Source of the DNA: Rhodococcus sp. RD6.2
Lineage (GTDB): Bacteria > Actinomycetota > Actinomycetes > Mycobacteriales > Mycobacteriaceae
DNA length: 64,000 bases
Direction: 5' to 3'
Assembly (NCBI RefSeq): GCF_001040705.1
Contig: NZ_CVQP01000003.1
Location: forward strand, 62,001-126,000
The translations under genes and the position numbers were made by a program. Below are positions 19,572 to 28,167 of this stretch, piece by piece (the first letter of the stretch is position 1; every line of letters starts with the position of its first letter). The notes under the pieces were generated by a model. The model did not search any database. It was not told the DNA's origin and saw only the letters and a program-made list of their open reading frames with translations.

Positions 19572-21014
19572 TCACGCCCCAAGAACGGGTGGCGCAACCA
19601 GCGGCAACGTCCCGACCAGGTCGTTGCCGTTGTCGGCGTTGACCAGGTAGGCGGGCGTGTCGTGCTCGGCGTCGGAGTCGCCCTGGCCGCGCCCGGCAGC
19701 GGGCGGCATCATGCCCGCGCCGGGTGCGCCCGGCTTCCCCGCAGCGCCCGCACCGGCAGCCGATGCCGCGGGCACCTGTCCGCCACCGGGAGCGGCCACG
19801 ACACCCGATCCTCCGTACCCTCCGGACCCGGGACCTGTTCCCGCATAGCCTGACCCGGCCGACCCTGCCCCACCCGATCCGTGGCCGGGTGTCGTGGAAC
19901 CGTAACCACTGCCACTGCCACTGCCACTGCCCGGTGAACCCACACCGGCGCCCCCGACCGCCGGGCCCGAGCCGTCCGGGCCCAGCCCGGCCGCCCGCAC
20001 CTCGCTCCGGTCGTCCGACCCACCCGCCAACTCGTTCGGATTCGCGGCGGTCGCGTCGTCCCCCGCCGCTGCGTGGCCGGTGCCCTGCGCCGATCCGCTC
20101 TCGCTTCCGGGAGTGCCCGCCGCGGTGTCGACGTCGGCGTTCCGCGGCCCCTCCTGGTCGGCCGGCCACGTTCCGGTGCCGCCACCGCCGCCCGCGCCTC
20201 CGCCGCCCGTGCCTCCGTCGCCCGTGCCTCCGTCGCCGCCACTCCCGGGACCACCGGTCACGCTGACCGGCGACGGCAGCGTCGGCACCCGCGTGTCGGC
20301 CTGCCGCATGACCGGGCTGTACACCGTTTTCATGATGTGAATGGCCTGCTGGTGGGCTTCACTGGCCTCGTGCATCGGCCCCTTGATCCCGAAGGCGCTG
20401 AGGACGAAGTCGTGGGGTCGGGACAGGAAGCCCAGTTCCACCGGCGGCGGAATGGTCGCCTTCACCTGAGTGATCGCCGTGGCCGCCTCCTCCACCTTCG
20501 TTCCCACGAGGCTGCCCGCGGCCGCCAACTGATCGGACGCCGTCACGTAGCGCTCGGTGGCCTCCTTGGCACTGTCCGCCGCGATACCCGCCCATCGGGC
20601 CGCGTCACCGCTCCCGATCTCGCCCATCACGGCGACCTTGAAGTCGTTGAGCCCCACGCTCAGTGCGGCGCCGATCGCGGTCCACCCTTCCGCACTGGCA
20701 GTGACGACAGCCGGGTTCATCGGCTCCACCGCTGCCATGATCGCCTCGTGGGACAGGGAATCGAAGTTCTCGTCGACGTACACGTTGGCGTCGAACTCGC
20801 CGCCGAAGCGGCTTTCGAGTTCGGACTGCCTGGGGTAGATCGCGGCACGGTCGTCGTTTCCGACGCTCCAGTGGTCGATCTGCGCGCGCCCCGGCACCTC
20901 ACCGCCGACGATGTCCACCAGGGCGGGCCCCGCCACGTCCATGGCGATACCCGCCGCGCCCACAATGGCCGAGCCCAGCACCTCGGTCGGCACGAGCTTG
21001 TCCACGAAGCTCAT
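19572..21014 (-). CDS. ESX/type VII-associated secreted-type protein
   Basis: 480-aa protein. Residues 1-220 form a helical domain with a WTAIGAALSVGLNDFK segment and regularly spaced helices like WXG100/EspA-PPE-type substrates. Residues 225-440 are a Gly/Ser/Pro/Thr-rich low-complexity tail. The last 30 residues (TPAYLVNADNGNDLVG, then a PLVAPPVLGA end) are a conserved tail of actinobacterial ESX-linked proteins. The ATG at 21014 has GGAGG 8 nt upstream. It is next to a YbjN/TY-Chap-type chaperone gene, which supports a type VII secretion link. No ESX core genes are in view. Confidence 0.72.
   Translation of the reverse strand: MSFVDKLVPTEVLGSAIVGAAGIAMDVAGPALVDIVGGEVPGRAQIDHWSVGNDDRAAIYPRQSELESRFGGEFDANVYVDENFDSLSHEAIMAAVEPMNPAVVTASAEGWTAIGAALSVGLNDFKVAVMGEIGSGDAARWAGIAADSAKEATERYVTASDQLAAAGSLVGTKVEEAATAITQVKATIPPPVELGFLSRPHDFVLSAFGIKGPMHEASEAHQQAIHIMKTVYSPVMRQADTRVPTLPSPVSVTGGPGSGGDGGTGDGGTGGGGAGGGGGTGTWPADQEGPRNADVDTAAGTPGSESGSAQGTGHAAAGDDATAANPNELAGGSDDRSEVRAAGLGPDGSGPAVGGAGVGSPGSGSGSGSGYGSTTPGHGSGGAGSAGSGYAGTGPGSGGYGGSGVVAAPGGGQVPAASAAGAGAAGKPGAPGAGMMPPAAGRGQGDSDAEHDTPAYLVNADNGNDLVGTLPLVAPPVLGA
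19906..19929. repeat. CCACTG tandem hexamer, four copies
   Basis: Four copies in a row encoding alternating Gly-Ser in the low-complexity tail of the ESX-type protein. It is a likely slippage-prone microsatellite; any change by one unit keeps frame and alters linker length by two residues. Confidence 0.85.
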
Positions 21015-21282
21015 ACTCGCCCCCTCCACATCGCTTCCATCAGGCCCCGCTCACGATCCCGCTCACGGCGATGGCCACCCACGCGACACCCGCAACTGCG
21101 ATTCGCCGCATGTCACCCCCTGTCGAAGTCGGCCCACTGGTCGTTTGGACGCGTGGGAGTCCGATTCGGTTCCACGTTCTCGGGACATGTCGTGGACTAC
21201 CGGCTCGGCTCCCGGCTGCGGGCCGTCAGTCGCGATAGCGTGGACGTCACATGCATGCCGGGCACGACGGACGAGGGGGATC

Positions 21283-22359
21283 ATGGCCGAATCGGAGAGT
21301 TTCGATGTCGTCGTCGACCGCGCCTGGTCCGACCATCAGGATCGCCTGGCCGACGTGATCGCGGTGATGCGGGAGGACGATCTTCTGGCCCTCGAACTGG
21401 GCGAGGAGTCCAGCGTCGACGGGTTCGTCCCGTGCGTGCAGTTCCTGGCGTGGGGGAACGGCCAGATCCGCTGCGAGGTGCCGTCGAATGCCTATCTCGA
21501 TCCGCGGTATCGGCTGTCCGCGGCCGACGAGGCACAGCTGGTGACGTTGGGGTGGCAACGACCGACCCGGGCCCCCGACGACGAGCCCGATTCGGGTTCG
21601 CCCGCGTTCTTCGTCGACAAGCCGTCGAACTGGGCGGATCAGTTGGCCGCGATGTCGGTGACGGTCTTCCGTGAGGTGTGGTCGGTGCCGCATCCGACGT
21701 TCCTGCGGGTCGATGCGCCGGGTGCACAGGAGTGGGCCGACGCGCTGGAGCCGGCAGAGGCGGACGACGAGCCGTACTCGCTGGATCTGGCGCGGGCGGT
21801 GACTCCACGCGACTCCGCTCACCTGTACGACCTGGTCGCGTCGACGTTGTCGGAGTTGTTCGACGAGCCGGCCGGCGACGACGACCCGGACGGCGACGAC
21901 GACTTCATGGTGGCGATCGGGCAGCTCGTCGGTTTCGTGGGGCCACACCTCGACGGCGGTGAGGTGCAGGTCCGGATGCCGCTGGTGCGGGACGTCAGCG
22001 ACCGCACCCGGGCGAGTGAGCTGGTGGCGGATCTGAATCGGCGGTGGCCGCATCTGAAGTTCACGCTGACCGCGGATCGGGTGGACGTGTGGGCGGCAGT
22101 GCTGGCGACCCCGTACGTTCCCCAGCATCTGATCGACACGATGCAACAGTTGTTCGCGTTCGCGCGGACGGTCGATCCGCGTTTCGCCCACCGGTTCGGT
22201 GGCCGGTTGGACGCTCTGGTGGACGATGAAACGGACGCCGTCGAGGTGCAGCGTGGTGAGTTGACGCCGCCGCAGGCGCCGAGTCAGGGACGACCGGGGC
22301 GTCAGGGTGAACTGTTCCCGGATCCGGACGAGCAGACGCTCTTCGACGAGCCGAACTGA
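21283..22359 (+). CDS. YbjN/TY-Chap-domain chaperone-like protein
   Basis: 358-aa soluble acidic protein. The N-terminal 130 residues carry the LGWQRP block and a FFVDKPSNWADQLAAM segment. The middle (about 150-260) resembles the T3SS/YbjN peptide-binding chaperone-like fold, with PLVRDVSDRTRASELVADLN. These TY-Chap domains are found beside actinobacterial secretion genes. It is divergent from the ESX-type substrate, so the two may work as chaperone and cargo (inference). ATG 21283 follows GAGGGG. Confidence 0.72.
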   Translation: MAESESFDVVVDRAWSDHQDRLADVIAVMREDDLLALELGEESSVDGFVPCVQFLAWGNGQIRCEVPSNAYLDPRYRLSAADEAQLVTLGWQRPTRAPDDEPDSGSPAFFVDKPSNWADQLAAMSVTVFREVWSVPHPTFLRVDAPGAQEWADALEPAEADDEPYSLDLARAVTPRDSAHLYDLVASTLSELFDEPAGDDDPDGDDDFMVAIGQLVGFVGPHLDGGEVQVRMPLVRDVSDRTRASELVADLNRRWPHLKFTLTADRVDVWAAVLATPYVPQHLIDTMQQLFAFARTVDPRFAHRFGGRLDALVDDETDAVEVQRGELTPPQAPSQGRPGRQGELFPDPDEQTLFDEPN

Positions 22360-22376
22360 TCGACCACCGACGGACC

Positions 22377-23315
22377 ATGCGGAGGACGAAGAAGGCGGAC
22401 GCGGTGGCGGCGCTGGTCGACACGCTGTACGACCAGCGGGAGCGAGCGTGGGCGGCGGCGCTGGTGACGACGCAGACCTTCCTGGACACGCTGGCCGATT
22501 CGGTACTCGAGGACGAGGATCGCGACCGGCTGAACGCCGACGAGGCCCGGATCAAGGATCGGGCGCGGACCGTCGACAAGATCATGCGCAAGGTGGCGAA
22601 CGGGCGGATCCAGCGCCCGACGACTCCGGAGGAGGTCGCCGAGTCGTTGCACGACCTGCTCGGCGTGAAGGTGCTGTGCAAGACACCTCGTGATCTGACC
22701 GCCTTCACGGAAAAGCTGGAGGAGGCGTGCGCGTCCCCTGCGTGTTCGGTACGGCTCGCGCACCCGCCCACCGATTACGTCACCGCACCGAAGGACAGCG
22801 GGTACCGCGCCTACCACGCGGTGTTGCTGGTGAAAGTTGCGACGCACGAGGGCGATCTCCCGGTGAAGGTGGAGGTGCAGGTGAAGACGCGCCTGCAGGA
22901 CGCGTGGGGTGAGCTGACGCACGAGGACATGTACAAGCCCGGCAAGGCGCTCAAGCCCAACGAGTTCCACCAGGAGGTGGCGCGCCGGATGGCGGAACTC
23001 CTCGACAACGTGGACACGATGGCGGATCTGCTCGCGGCGGAACTGGATCGGCAGACCGCACCGGAAGGCGAAGCGGGCCCGGAGCTCGACGAGGTGACGG
23101 TGTTCGCGCGGGTCACCCGAACGGGCAGACGCTATGCGCTGGCGATCTCCCCGGACGGCAGGCAGGGGCTGATTCCCGCACGATCCGTGCGGGCCGCACT
23201 CGGGACGAATGCCCGGATCAACGTCGCCAGCCATCTCCACGTCGGGGACACGGTGGACGTGCGGATCGAGGAGACGGACACGGCCCTCTACTTCCATCCC
23301 GTGTCACTCGGCTGA
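22377..23315 (+). CDS. RelA/SpoT-domain protein (small alarmone synthetase-like)
   Basis: 312 aa. A RelA_SpoT nucleotidyltransferase domain spans about 55-190: KDRARTVDKIMRK (60-72), DLLGVKVLC (93-101), KDSGYRAYH (139-147), and EVQVKTRLQDAWGELTHE (166-183) followed by YK. These match the synthetase pattern of small alarmone synthetases. Residues 238-310 form an extra beta-rich C-terminal domain that could be an S1/OB-like RNA-binding module. There is no HD hydrolase domain. It lies 17 nt after the chaperone gene and 82 nt before the SNF2 gene. Its product (ppGpp or a toxic analogue such as ppApp) cannot be told from sequence. Confidence 0.85.
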   Translation: MRRTKKADAVAALVDTLYDQRERAWAAALVTTQTFLDTLADSVLEDEDRDRLNADEARIKDRARTVDKIMRKVANGRIQRPTTPEEVAESLHDLLGVKVLCKTPRDLTAFTEKLEEACASPACSVRLAHPPTDYVTAPKDSGYRAYHAVLLVKVATHEGDLPVKVEVQVKTRLQDAWGELTHEDMYKPGKALKPNEFHQEVARRMAELLDNVDTMADLLAAELDRQTAPEGEAGPELDEVTVFARVTRTGRRYALAISPDGRQGLIPARSVRAALGTNARINVASHLHVGDTVDVRIEETDTALYFHPVSLG

Positions 23316-23397
23316 GCGTGGGACCAGCAGCGGAGTCACCCGGACCGGCCACCTGTGCACACCGCTTCGGTTCGCGGTCGCGGTACGGTCGGAGGTT

Positions 23398-26300
23398 ATG
23401 AGCGCCGACCCGCACGCCGATTTCACCCTTGCTTCGTTGGCGCGGGTGGTCGGGCAGACGTCCTACGGTCGCGGCGTCCGCTATGCCCGTTCGGGCGCGG
23501 TCGCGGGCATCGACTGGTATCCGGACGAACTGAGGGCGATCGGGACCGTGGAGGGTACGGGTTCGTATCAGGCGATCGCGAACTTCCAGCGGTTCGGTGA
23601 GGAGATCGAGTTCACCTTCGGACAGTGTTCGTGCCCGGTCCGGATGAACTGCAAGCACGTGGTGGCGTTGACGGTCGTGTTGGTCGAATCCGCGTTGGAC
23701 GAGGCGGAGTCCGGACCGGACTGGGAGGCTGTCCTCGACTCCGCTCTGCCCGAGGACCACGCCCAGGGCGGGACGATGCCACTGGGTGTGCAGTTGTCAC
23801 TGATGCGCGGCCCGCGTTCGGACCGGTGGGGCATGGCAGCGAGGCTGGTTCGGCCCGGCAAGGCGGGCTGGGTGAACGGCAACATGACGTGGTCCGGTCT
23901 CGGGCACGTTCCCGAGGCGGACCCACGACAGGTCCTGCTTCTCGCCGAGTTGTGGTCGACGTATCAGGTGGGCAGGCGCGGCTACTACGGATACGGCAAC
24001 GAGAAGGACATCGACCTCACATCCGTGGTGCCGGAACGATTGTGGACGCTGATCGACGAGATGTACGACGCCGGTGTCGAATTCGTCCACACCCGGAAGG
24101 AGATGGGGACGATACCGCGGCCTGCCCGTGCCGAGTTGGTCGTGGACCTCTCCCGGTCGGATCGTGGTCTCGACGTGACACCGACCATCCACGTCGACGA
24201 CTCCGACGTCCCCGTGAGCGTGCTCGGATTCTTCGGCTCCGACCCGCACGGGGTGCTCTACCTTCCCTCCGACGAGCCACGCAAGCCGGAACCCGACCGA
24301 TGGCCGTTCCGAATGGCCCGGCTCACCGGGCGCGCACCACGGGCGATGCAGGACCTGATCATCGGGAACGAGTCGGTGACGGTGCCACCGGAGGACACGA
24401 CCCGGTTCACCAGCGAGTACTTCCCCCGCCTGCAGCGCGCTGCGGCGGTCCGCTCGTCGAGTGACGACTTCACGCCGCCGACAGTGGAGGGCCCCGGACT
24501 GGTCCTCGACGTCGCCTATTCCGAAGGGCACCGCGCCGATGTGACGTGGTGGATGGCCTACCGGATCGACGGCGTGGAACGGCTGGCGGCGCTGGACGGT
24601 CCCCTGCACGAGGCGTTCCGTTCGGAGGAGCGTGAACGTGCGCTGCTCGCCGGACTCGACGCGCCACTGGACCAGTACGGACTACGCCGGGAGGGCATCG
24701 ACCGTCCGTACCCGCGCGTGACGTTGCACGGCCTCGACACCGCCCGGGTGGCGGGCGAGCTGCTGCCGTTGCTCGAGGGCCGCGACGACGTCGAGGTCCG
24801 GGTGAGCGGCAGTCCCGCCGACTACCGGGACGCGGGCGAATCCCTGCAGATCGGGGTCGGCACCGACGCGACGGACGACGGTGACTGGTTCGATCTGGAG
24901 ATCACGGTCCGCGTCGAGGGTCAGCCGGTTCCGTTCAAGGACGTCTTCACCGCCCTCAGCGCGGGCGACTCGCATCTGCTGCTCCCCGACGGCGCGTACC
25001 TGTCCCTGGACAAGCCTGAGCTGCAGCGCCTGAAGGCGCTGATCACCGAGGCCAGGGACATGCACGACCAGGATCCGAACCAGTTGCGGCTGAGCAGGTT
25101 CCAGGCCGGGGTGTGGGAGGAGTTGGCGGCGCTCGGCGTCGTGGAGCGTCAGGCCGAGCAGTGGCGGGTGCAGGTACAGGGCCTGCTGGACCTCACCGAG
25201 ACCGCGGACCTGGAGCCACCGTCAACGCTGCAGGCGACACTGCGGCCCTACCAGCTCGAGGGGTTCCGGTGGCTGGCGTTCCTGTGGACGAACCGACTCG
25301 GTGGCATCCTCGCGGACGACATGGGACTCGGCAAGACGGTGCAGTCGTTGGCGCTGATCTGCCATGCGCGGCAGACGAAGTCGTCGGCTGAACCCGTACT
25401 GATCGTGGCGCCGACGTCGGTGGTGCCGAACTGGGCGTCCGAGGCGCAGCGGTTCGCGCCGCATCTGAACGTCGTCGCCATGTCCGAGACGTCCGCGAAG
25501 CGCGGTGCGGCACTCGGCGAGTCGATCGAGGGTGCGGACGTGGTGATCACCTCGTACACGCTGGCACGGCTCGACGCCGACGAGTACGAGTCGTACCGAT
25601 GGTCGATGCTGTTGCTCGACGAGGCGCAGTTCGTCAAGAATCACCGATCCAAGGCGTATCAGGCGATGCGCCGGATCGACGCCCCGACGAAGGTCGCGAT
25701 CTCGGGCACGCCGCTGGAGAACACCCTGATGGAGCTGTGGTCGCTGCTGTCGATCACGGCGCCGGGGCTGTTCCCGCATCCGACGAAGTTCCAGGAGTTC
25801 TACCGCACACCCATCGAGAAGTCCGGGGACACCGAACTTCTCGCCCAGCTGCGCAGGCGGATCCGTCCCCTGATGCTGCGCCGCACGAAGGAGCAGGTCG
25901 CCGCCGATCTGCCCGAGAAGCAGGAGCAGGTGCTCGAGGTCGAGTTGTCGCCGCTGCACCGCAAGCTCTACGACACCCGGCTGCAGCGGGAGCGGCAGAA
26001 GATTCTCGGTCTGGTCGACGACCTCGACTCCAACCGGTTCACGATCCTGCAGTCGCTGACGGTGCTGCGGCAGCTCAGCCTCGACCCCGCCCTCGTCGAC
26101 GACACGCACCGGACGGTGGGGTCTGCGAAGATCGACGCGCTGATCGAGCAGCTCGAGGACGTCGTCGCGGGCGGGCACCGAGCGCTGGTGTTCAGCCAGT
26201 TCACCGGCTTCCTCGACCGGGTTCGCACGCGCCTCGACACGGAGAACATCGCGCACTCCTACCTCGACGGGCGGACCCGGGGTCGCGCGCAGGTGCTCGA

Positions 26301-26625
26301 CGAGTTCAAGAGCGGCGACGCGCCCGTCTTCCTGATCAGCCTCAAGGCGGGCGGGTTCGGGCTGAATCTCACCGAGGCCGACTACTGCTTCCTGCTCGAT
26401 CCGTGGTGGAACCCCGCCACCGAGGCGCAGGCGGTGGACCGCACCCATCGAATCGGCCAGACCCGAAACGTGATGGTGTATCGACTCATCGCCAAGGACA
26501 CGATCGAGGAGAAGGTGATGACGCTCAAGGGGCGGAAGTCGGAACTGTTCTCGTCGGTGGTCGACGAGGGCGGTGCGTTCAGCTCGTCACTGTCGGCCGA
26601 GGACATCCGCGAGCTGCTCAACTGA
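23398..26625 (+). CDS. SWIM zinc-finger SNF2-family helicase
   Basis: 1075-aa Swi2/Snf2 ATPase of the bacterial HepA/RapA-like type. It has an N-terminal SWIM zinc finger (C77, C79, C85, H87), then a long SNF2-associated middle domain. The SNF2 ATPase follows: DDMGLGKT with K646, and DEAQ at 741-744. The helicase C domain ends in DRTHRIGQTRNVMVYRLI. It should remodel protein-DNA complexes or RNA polymerase. GGAGG precedes the ATG. It lies downstream of the RelA/SpoT-domain gene in the same direction. Confidence 0.93.
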   Translation: MSADPHADFTLASLARVVGQTSYGRGVRYARSGAVAGIDWYPDELRAIGTVEGTGSYQAIANFQRFGEEIEFTFGQCSCPVRMNCKHVVALTVVLVESALDEAESGPDWEAVLDSALPEDHAQGGTMPLGVQLSLMRGPRSDRWGMAARLVRPGKAGWVNGNMTWSGLGHVPEADPRQVLLLAELWSTYQVGRRGYYGYGNEKDIDLTSVVPERLWTLIDEMYDAGVEFVHTRKEMGTIPRPARAELVVDLSRSDRGLDVTPTIHVDDSDVPVSVLGFFGSDPHGVLYLPSDEPRKPEPDRWPFRMARLTGRAPRAMQDLIIGNESVTVPPEDTTRFTSEYFPRLQRAAAVRSSSDDFTPPTVEGPGLVLDVAYSEGHRADVTWWMAYRIDGVERLAALDGPLHEAFRSEERERALLAGLDAPLDQYGLRREGIDRPYPRVTLHGLDTARVAGELLPLLEGRDDVEVRVSGSPADYRDAGESLQIGVGTDATDDGDWFDLEITVRVEGQPVPFKDVFTALSAGDSHLLLPDGAYLSLDKPELQRLKALITEARDMHDQDPNQLRLSRFQAGVWEELAALGVVERQAEQWRVQVQGLLDLTETADLEPPSTLQATLRPYQLEGFRWLAFLWTNRLGGILADDMGLGKTVQSLALICHARQTKSSAEPVLIVAPTSVVPNWASEAQRFAPHLNVVAMSETSAKRGAALGESIEGADVVITSYTLARLDADEYESYRWSMLLLDEAQFVKNHRSKAYQAMRRIDAPTKVAISGTPLENTLMELWSLLSITAPGLFPHPTKFQEFYRTPIEKSGDTELLAQLRRRIRPLMLRRTKEQVAADLPEKQEQVLEVELSPLHRKLYDTRLQRERQKILGLVDDLDSNRFTILQSLTVLRQLSLDPALVDDTHRTVGSAKIDALIEQLEDVVAGGHRALVFSQFTGFLDRVRTRLDTENIAHSYLDGRTRGRAQVLDEFKSGDAPVFLISLKAGGFGLNLTEADYCFLLDPWWNPATEAQAVDRTHRIGQTRNVMVYRLIAKDTIEEKVMTLKGRKSELFSSVVDEGGAFSSSLSAEDIRELLN

Positions 26626-26761
26626 AATCGTGGCTCCCCCACGCCAACCCTCCCACTGTTAGCATCACCTAAGTTCCTGGGTCACCGACCCGAGAACCAT
26701 CGAAGATGACTGCCGCTCAAGAGAACTGCGTCGAGCGGCGCTTTCACGTGAGGAGATACAC

Positions 26762-26854
26762 ATGGGATCGGTCGAGGATCTGTTGGCGTCCAGCCAGCTC
26801 GTTTCGTCGTTGGAGCACCTGTTCGGCGTGCTCGCGGGACTCTCCGCCTCCTGA
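26762..26854 (+). CDS. Micro-protein of 30 aa, PorA/PorH-like candidate (pair B, first)
   Basis: A tiny frame with AGGAG 6 nt before ATG. The product begins MGSVEDLLASSQLVSSLEHL and ends FGVLAGLSAS: a leucine-rich amphipathic helix with no signal peptide or cysteine. The MGSVED start equals that of the 4917-5018 peptide. It is followed 106 nt later by a second micro-ORF and then a perfect 18-bp terminator, the same layout as pair A. The resemblance to PorA/PorH-type cell-wall peptides is inferred. Confidence 0.72.
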   Translation: MGSVEDLLASSQLVSSLEHLFGVLAGLSAS

Positions 26855-26960
26855 CCGCCGGCTGCGCCCCGAACAGCGGACGCAGCGCCACTCCCCGACC
26901 CGTCGGGGTGAACTTTTTCACCCGGGACCGCATTGGTCCCGCCGCATTTGGAGGTACACC

Positions 26961-27092
26961 ATGGGTTCTCTCGAAACCGCCGCCCTGATTCCGCTCGGCA
27001 GCGTCGACATCGTCGGTGCCGGCCTGGTCGACTCGGTCACCAACACCATCAACGCGCTGGTCATCCTGGCCGGCGGGATCAGCCAGAGCTGA
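26961..27092 (+). CDS. Micro-protein of 43 aa, PorA/PorH-like candidate (pair B, second)
   Basis: Product of 43 aa starting MGSLETAALIPLGSVDIVGA and ending ALVILAGGISQS. ATG 26961 has GGAGG 6 nt upstream. The ALIPLGSV motif (8-15) recurs as ALIPTGSV in the second peptide of pair A. The gap between the two ORFs of this pair has small hairpins: GGTGAACTTTTTCACC (around 26908) and GGGACC-GCATT-GGTCCC (around 26924-26940). These could tune the ratio of the two peptides. Confidence 0.74.
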   Translation: MGSLETAALIPLGSVDIVGAGLVDSVTNTINALVILAGGISQS

Positions 27093-27108
27093 TCCGACGC
27101 TCGTCACC

Positions 27109-27149
27109 GACCAAGGCCCGTACGGCACTGCGCCGTACGGGCCTTGGTC
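27109..27149 (+). terminator. Perfect 18-bp stem terminator
   Basis: GACCAAGGCCCGTACGGC and its exact complement around a 5-nt loop (ACTGC), 16 nt after the micro-peptide stop. It is very stable and lacks a T-run. It should end the micro-peptide transcript strongly. The convergent AraC gene stops 118 bp further on. Confidence 0.88.
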
Positions 27150-27266
27150 GTCGTCGGACACCGATCCCGCACCGACCTGGCTCCGCCACCCATGGCACCG
27201 TTCCGTGCAGTTCGCGTTGCGTGGTCACGGGCTGTATCTGCTGCTTCTGTTCAGAGCAATTCCCTC

Positions 27267-28106
27267 CTATTTCCAAGGCTTTGATCCTCCGCTGCCGGAA
27301 TCACGCGCCGCGCTGATCTTCCTCGGTGAGCCGGCCGCGGCACCGGTGTTGCCAGGACGGCCACTTCCGTCGTGCCCACTGCGCAGGTATTGCCCGGGCG
27401 TCGTGCCGACCGTGCGTCGGAAGGCCGCCAGGAACGCGCTCGCCGTGGCGTATCCCACGCTGTGCGCCACGCGCGAAACCGGCTGGCCCTCGGCCAGCAG
27501 CGGCAGGGCGGCGCGCATCCGGACCCGCGTGCGCCAACGGTCGAAGCTCATTCCCATGTCTCCGCTGAAAAGCCGAGTCAAGGTCCGACTGCTCACGCCG
27601 ACCACGCGGGCGTGAGCCTCGAGGCCCCGCTGGTCGGCCGGGTCCGCGAGCAGGGTGTTCGCCACGATCCGAACGCGCTCATCGGTGGGTTGCGGCACAT
27701 CAATGGGCCGGGTGGGCAACGGGTGCAGCAGGTCGGGCACCACCGCCTCGGCGCGCAACCGCGCCTCGTCGGGGATGTCGGTGCGGGCCAGGTACGTCGT
27801 CAGCTCCGCCAGCAAGCCGTCGATGCCGACCACGGTGGGCTCGGTCCAGTCCAGCGGGCAGTGTTCCGGGGCCAGGTACAGGCTGCACAGCACCGCATCT
27901 CGGGTGGCGCCGGTTGTGTGGGTGACGCCCGCGGGCACCCACAGGGCCCTGGTGGGCGGCAAGACCCAGTACAACTCGCCCACACCGACGCTCAGGACGC
28001 CGCGTCGGGTCCAGGCGATCTGGTGGTGGGTGTGACTGTGCGCGGGGATCCACTCCCCGGAGGTAAGCGGGAAGTGGCCCACGATGATCGCGCCAATGTC
28101 CTCCAT
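27267..28106 (-). CDS. AraC-family regulator
   Basis: 279-aa regulator with an N-terminal cupin sensor (HSHTHHQIAWTRRG, WVPAGVTHTTGA) and a C-terminal AraC double HTH (VGVSSRTLTRLFSGDMGMSF, then VAHSVGYATASAFLAAFRRT-VGTTP). ATG 28106 is chosen; the frame is open to 28295 but that would overlap the divergent MFS gene. The 61-bp divergent gap holds both promoters, and this protein is expected to regulate the exporter. Confidence 0.88.
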   Translation of the reverse strand: MEDIGAIIVGHFPLTSGEWIPAHSHTHHQIAWTRRGVLSVGVGELYWVLPPTRALWVPAGVTHTTGATRDAVLCSLYLAPEHCPLDWTEPTVVGIDGLLAELTTYLARTDIPDEARLRAEAVVPDLLHPLPTRPIDVPQPTDERVRIVANTLLADPADQRGLEAHARVVGVSSRTLTRLFSGDMGMSFDRWRTRVRMRAALPLLAEGQPVSRVAHSVGYATASAFLAAFRRTVGTTPGQYLRSGHDGSGRPGNTGAAAGSPRKISAARDSGSGGSKPWK

Positions 28107-28167
28107 GCGACACAGTCTGGCCTCAGCGCGGATTGTGGCCAAATGTCGTGGGTCATAACGTCGTCTC

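Noticed and set aside
19906-20260. Short direct repeats in the ESX-type gene as a CRISPR or minisatellite array.
   Set aside because: Repeats are contiguous, encode Gly/Ser-rich linker and have no unique spacers.
26706-27092. A 128-codon frame including the second micro-peptide as one larger gene.
   Set aside because: The upstream part is Arg/Trp/Cys-rich without a ribosome-binding site and overlaps the first micro-peptide; ATG 26961 has GGAGG and the peptide matches pair A.
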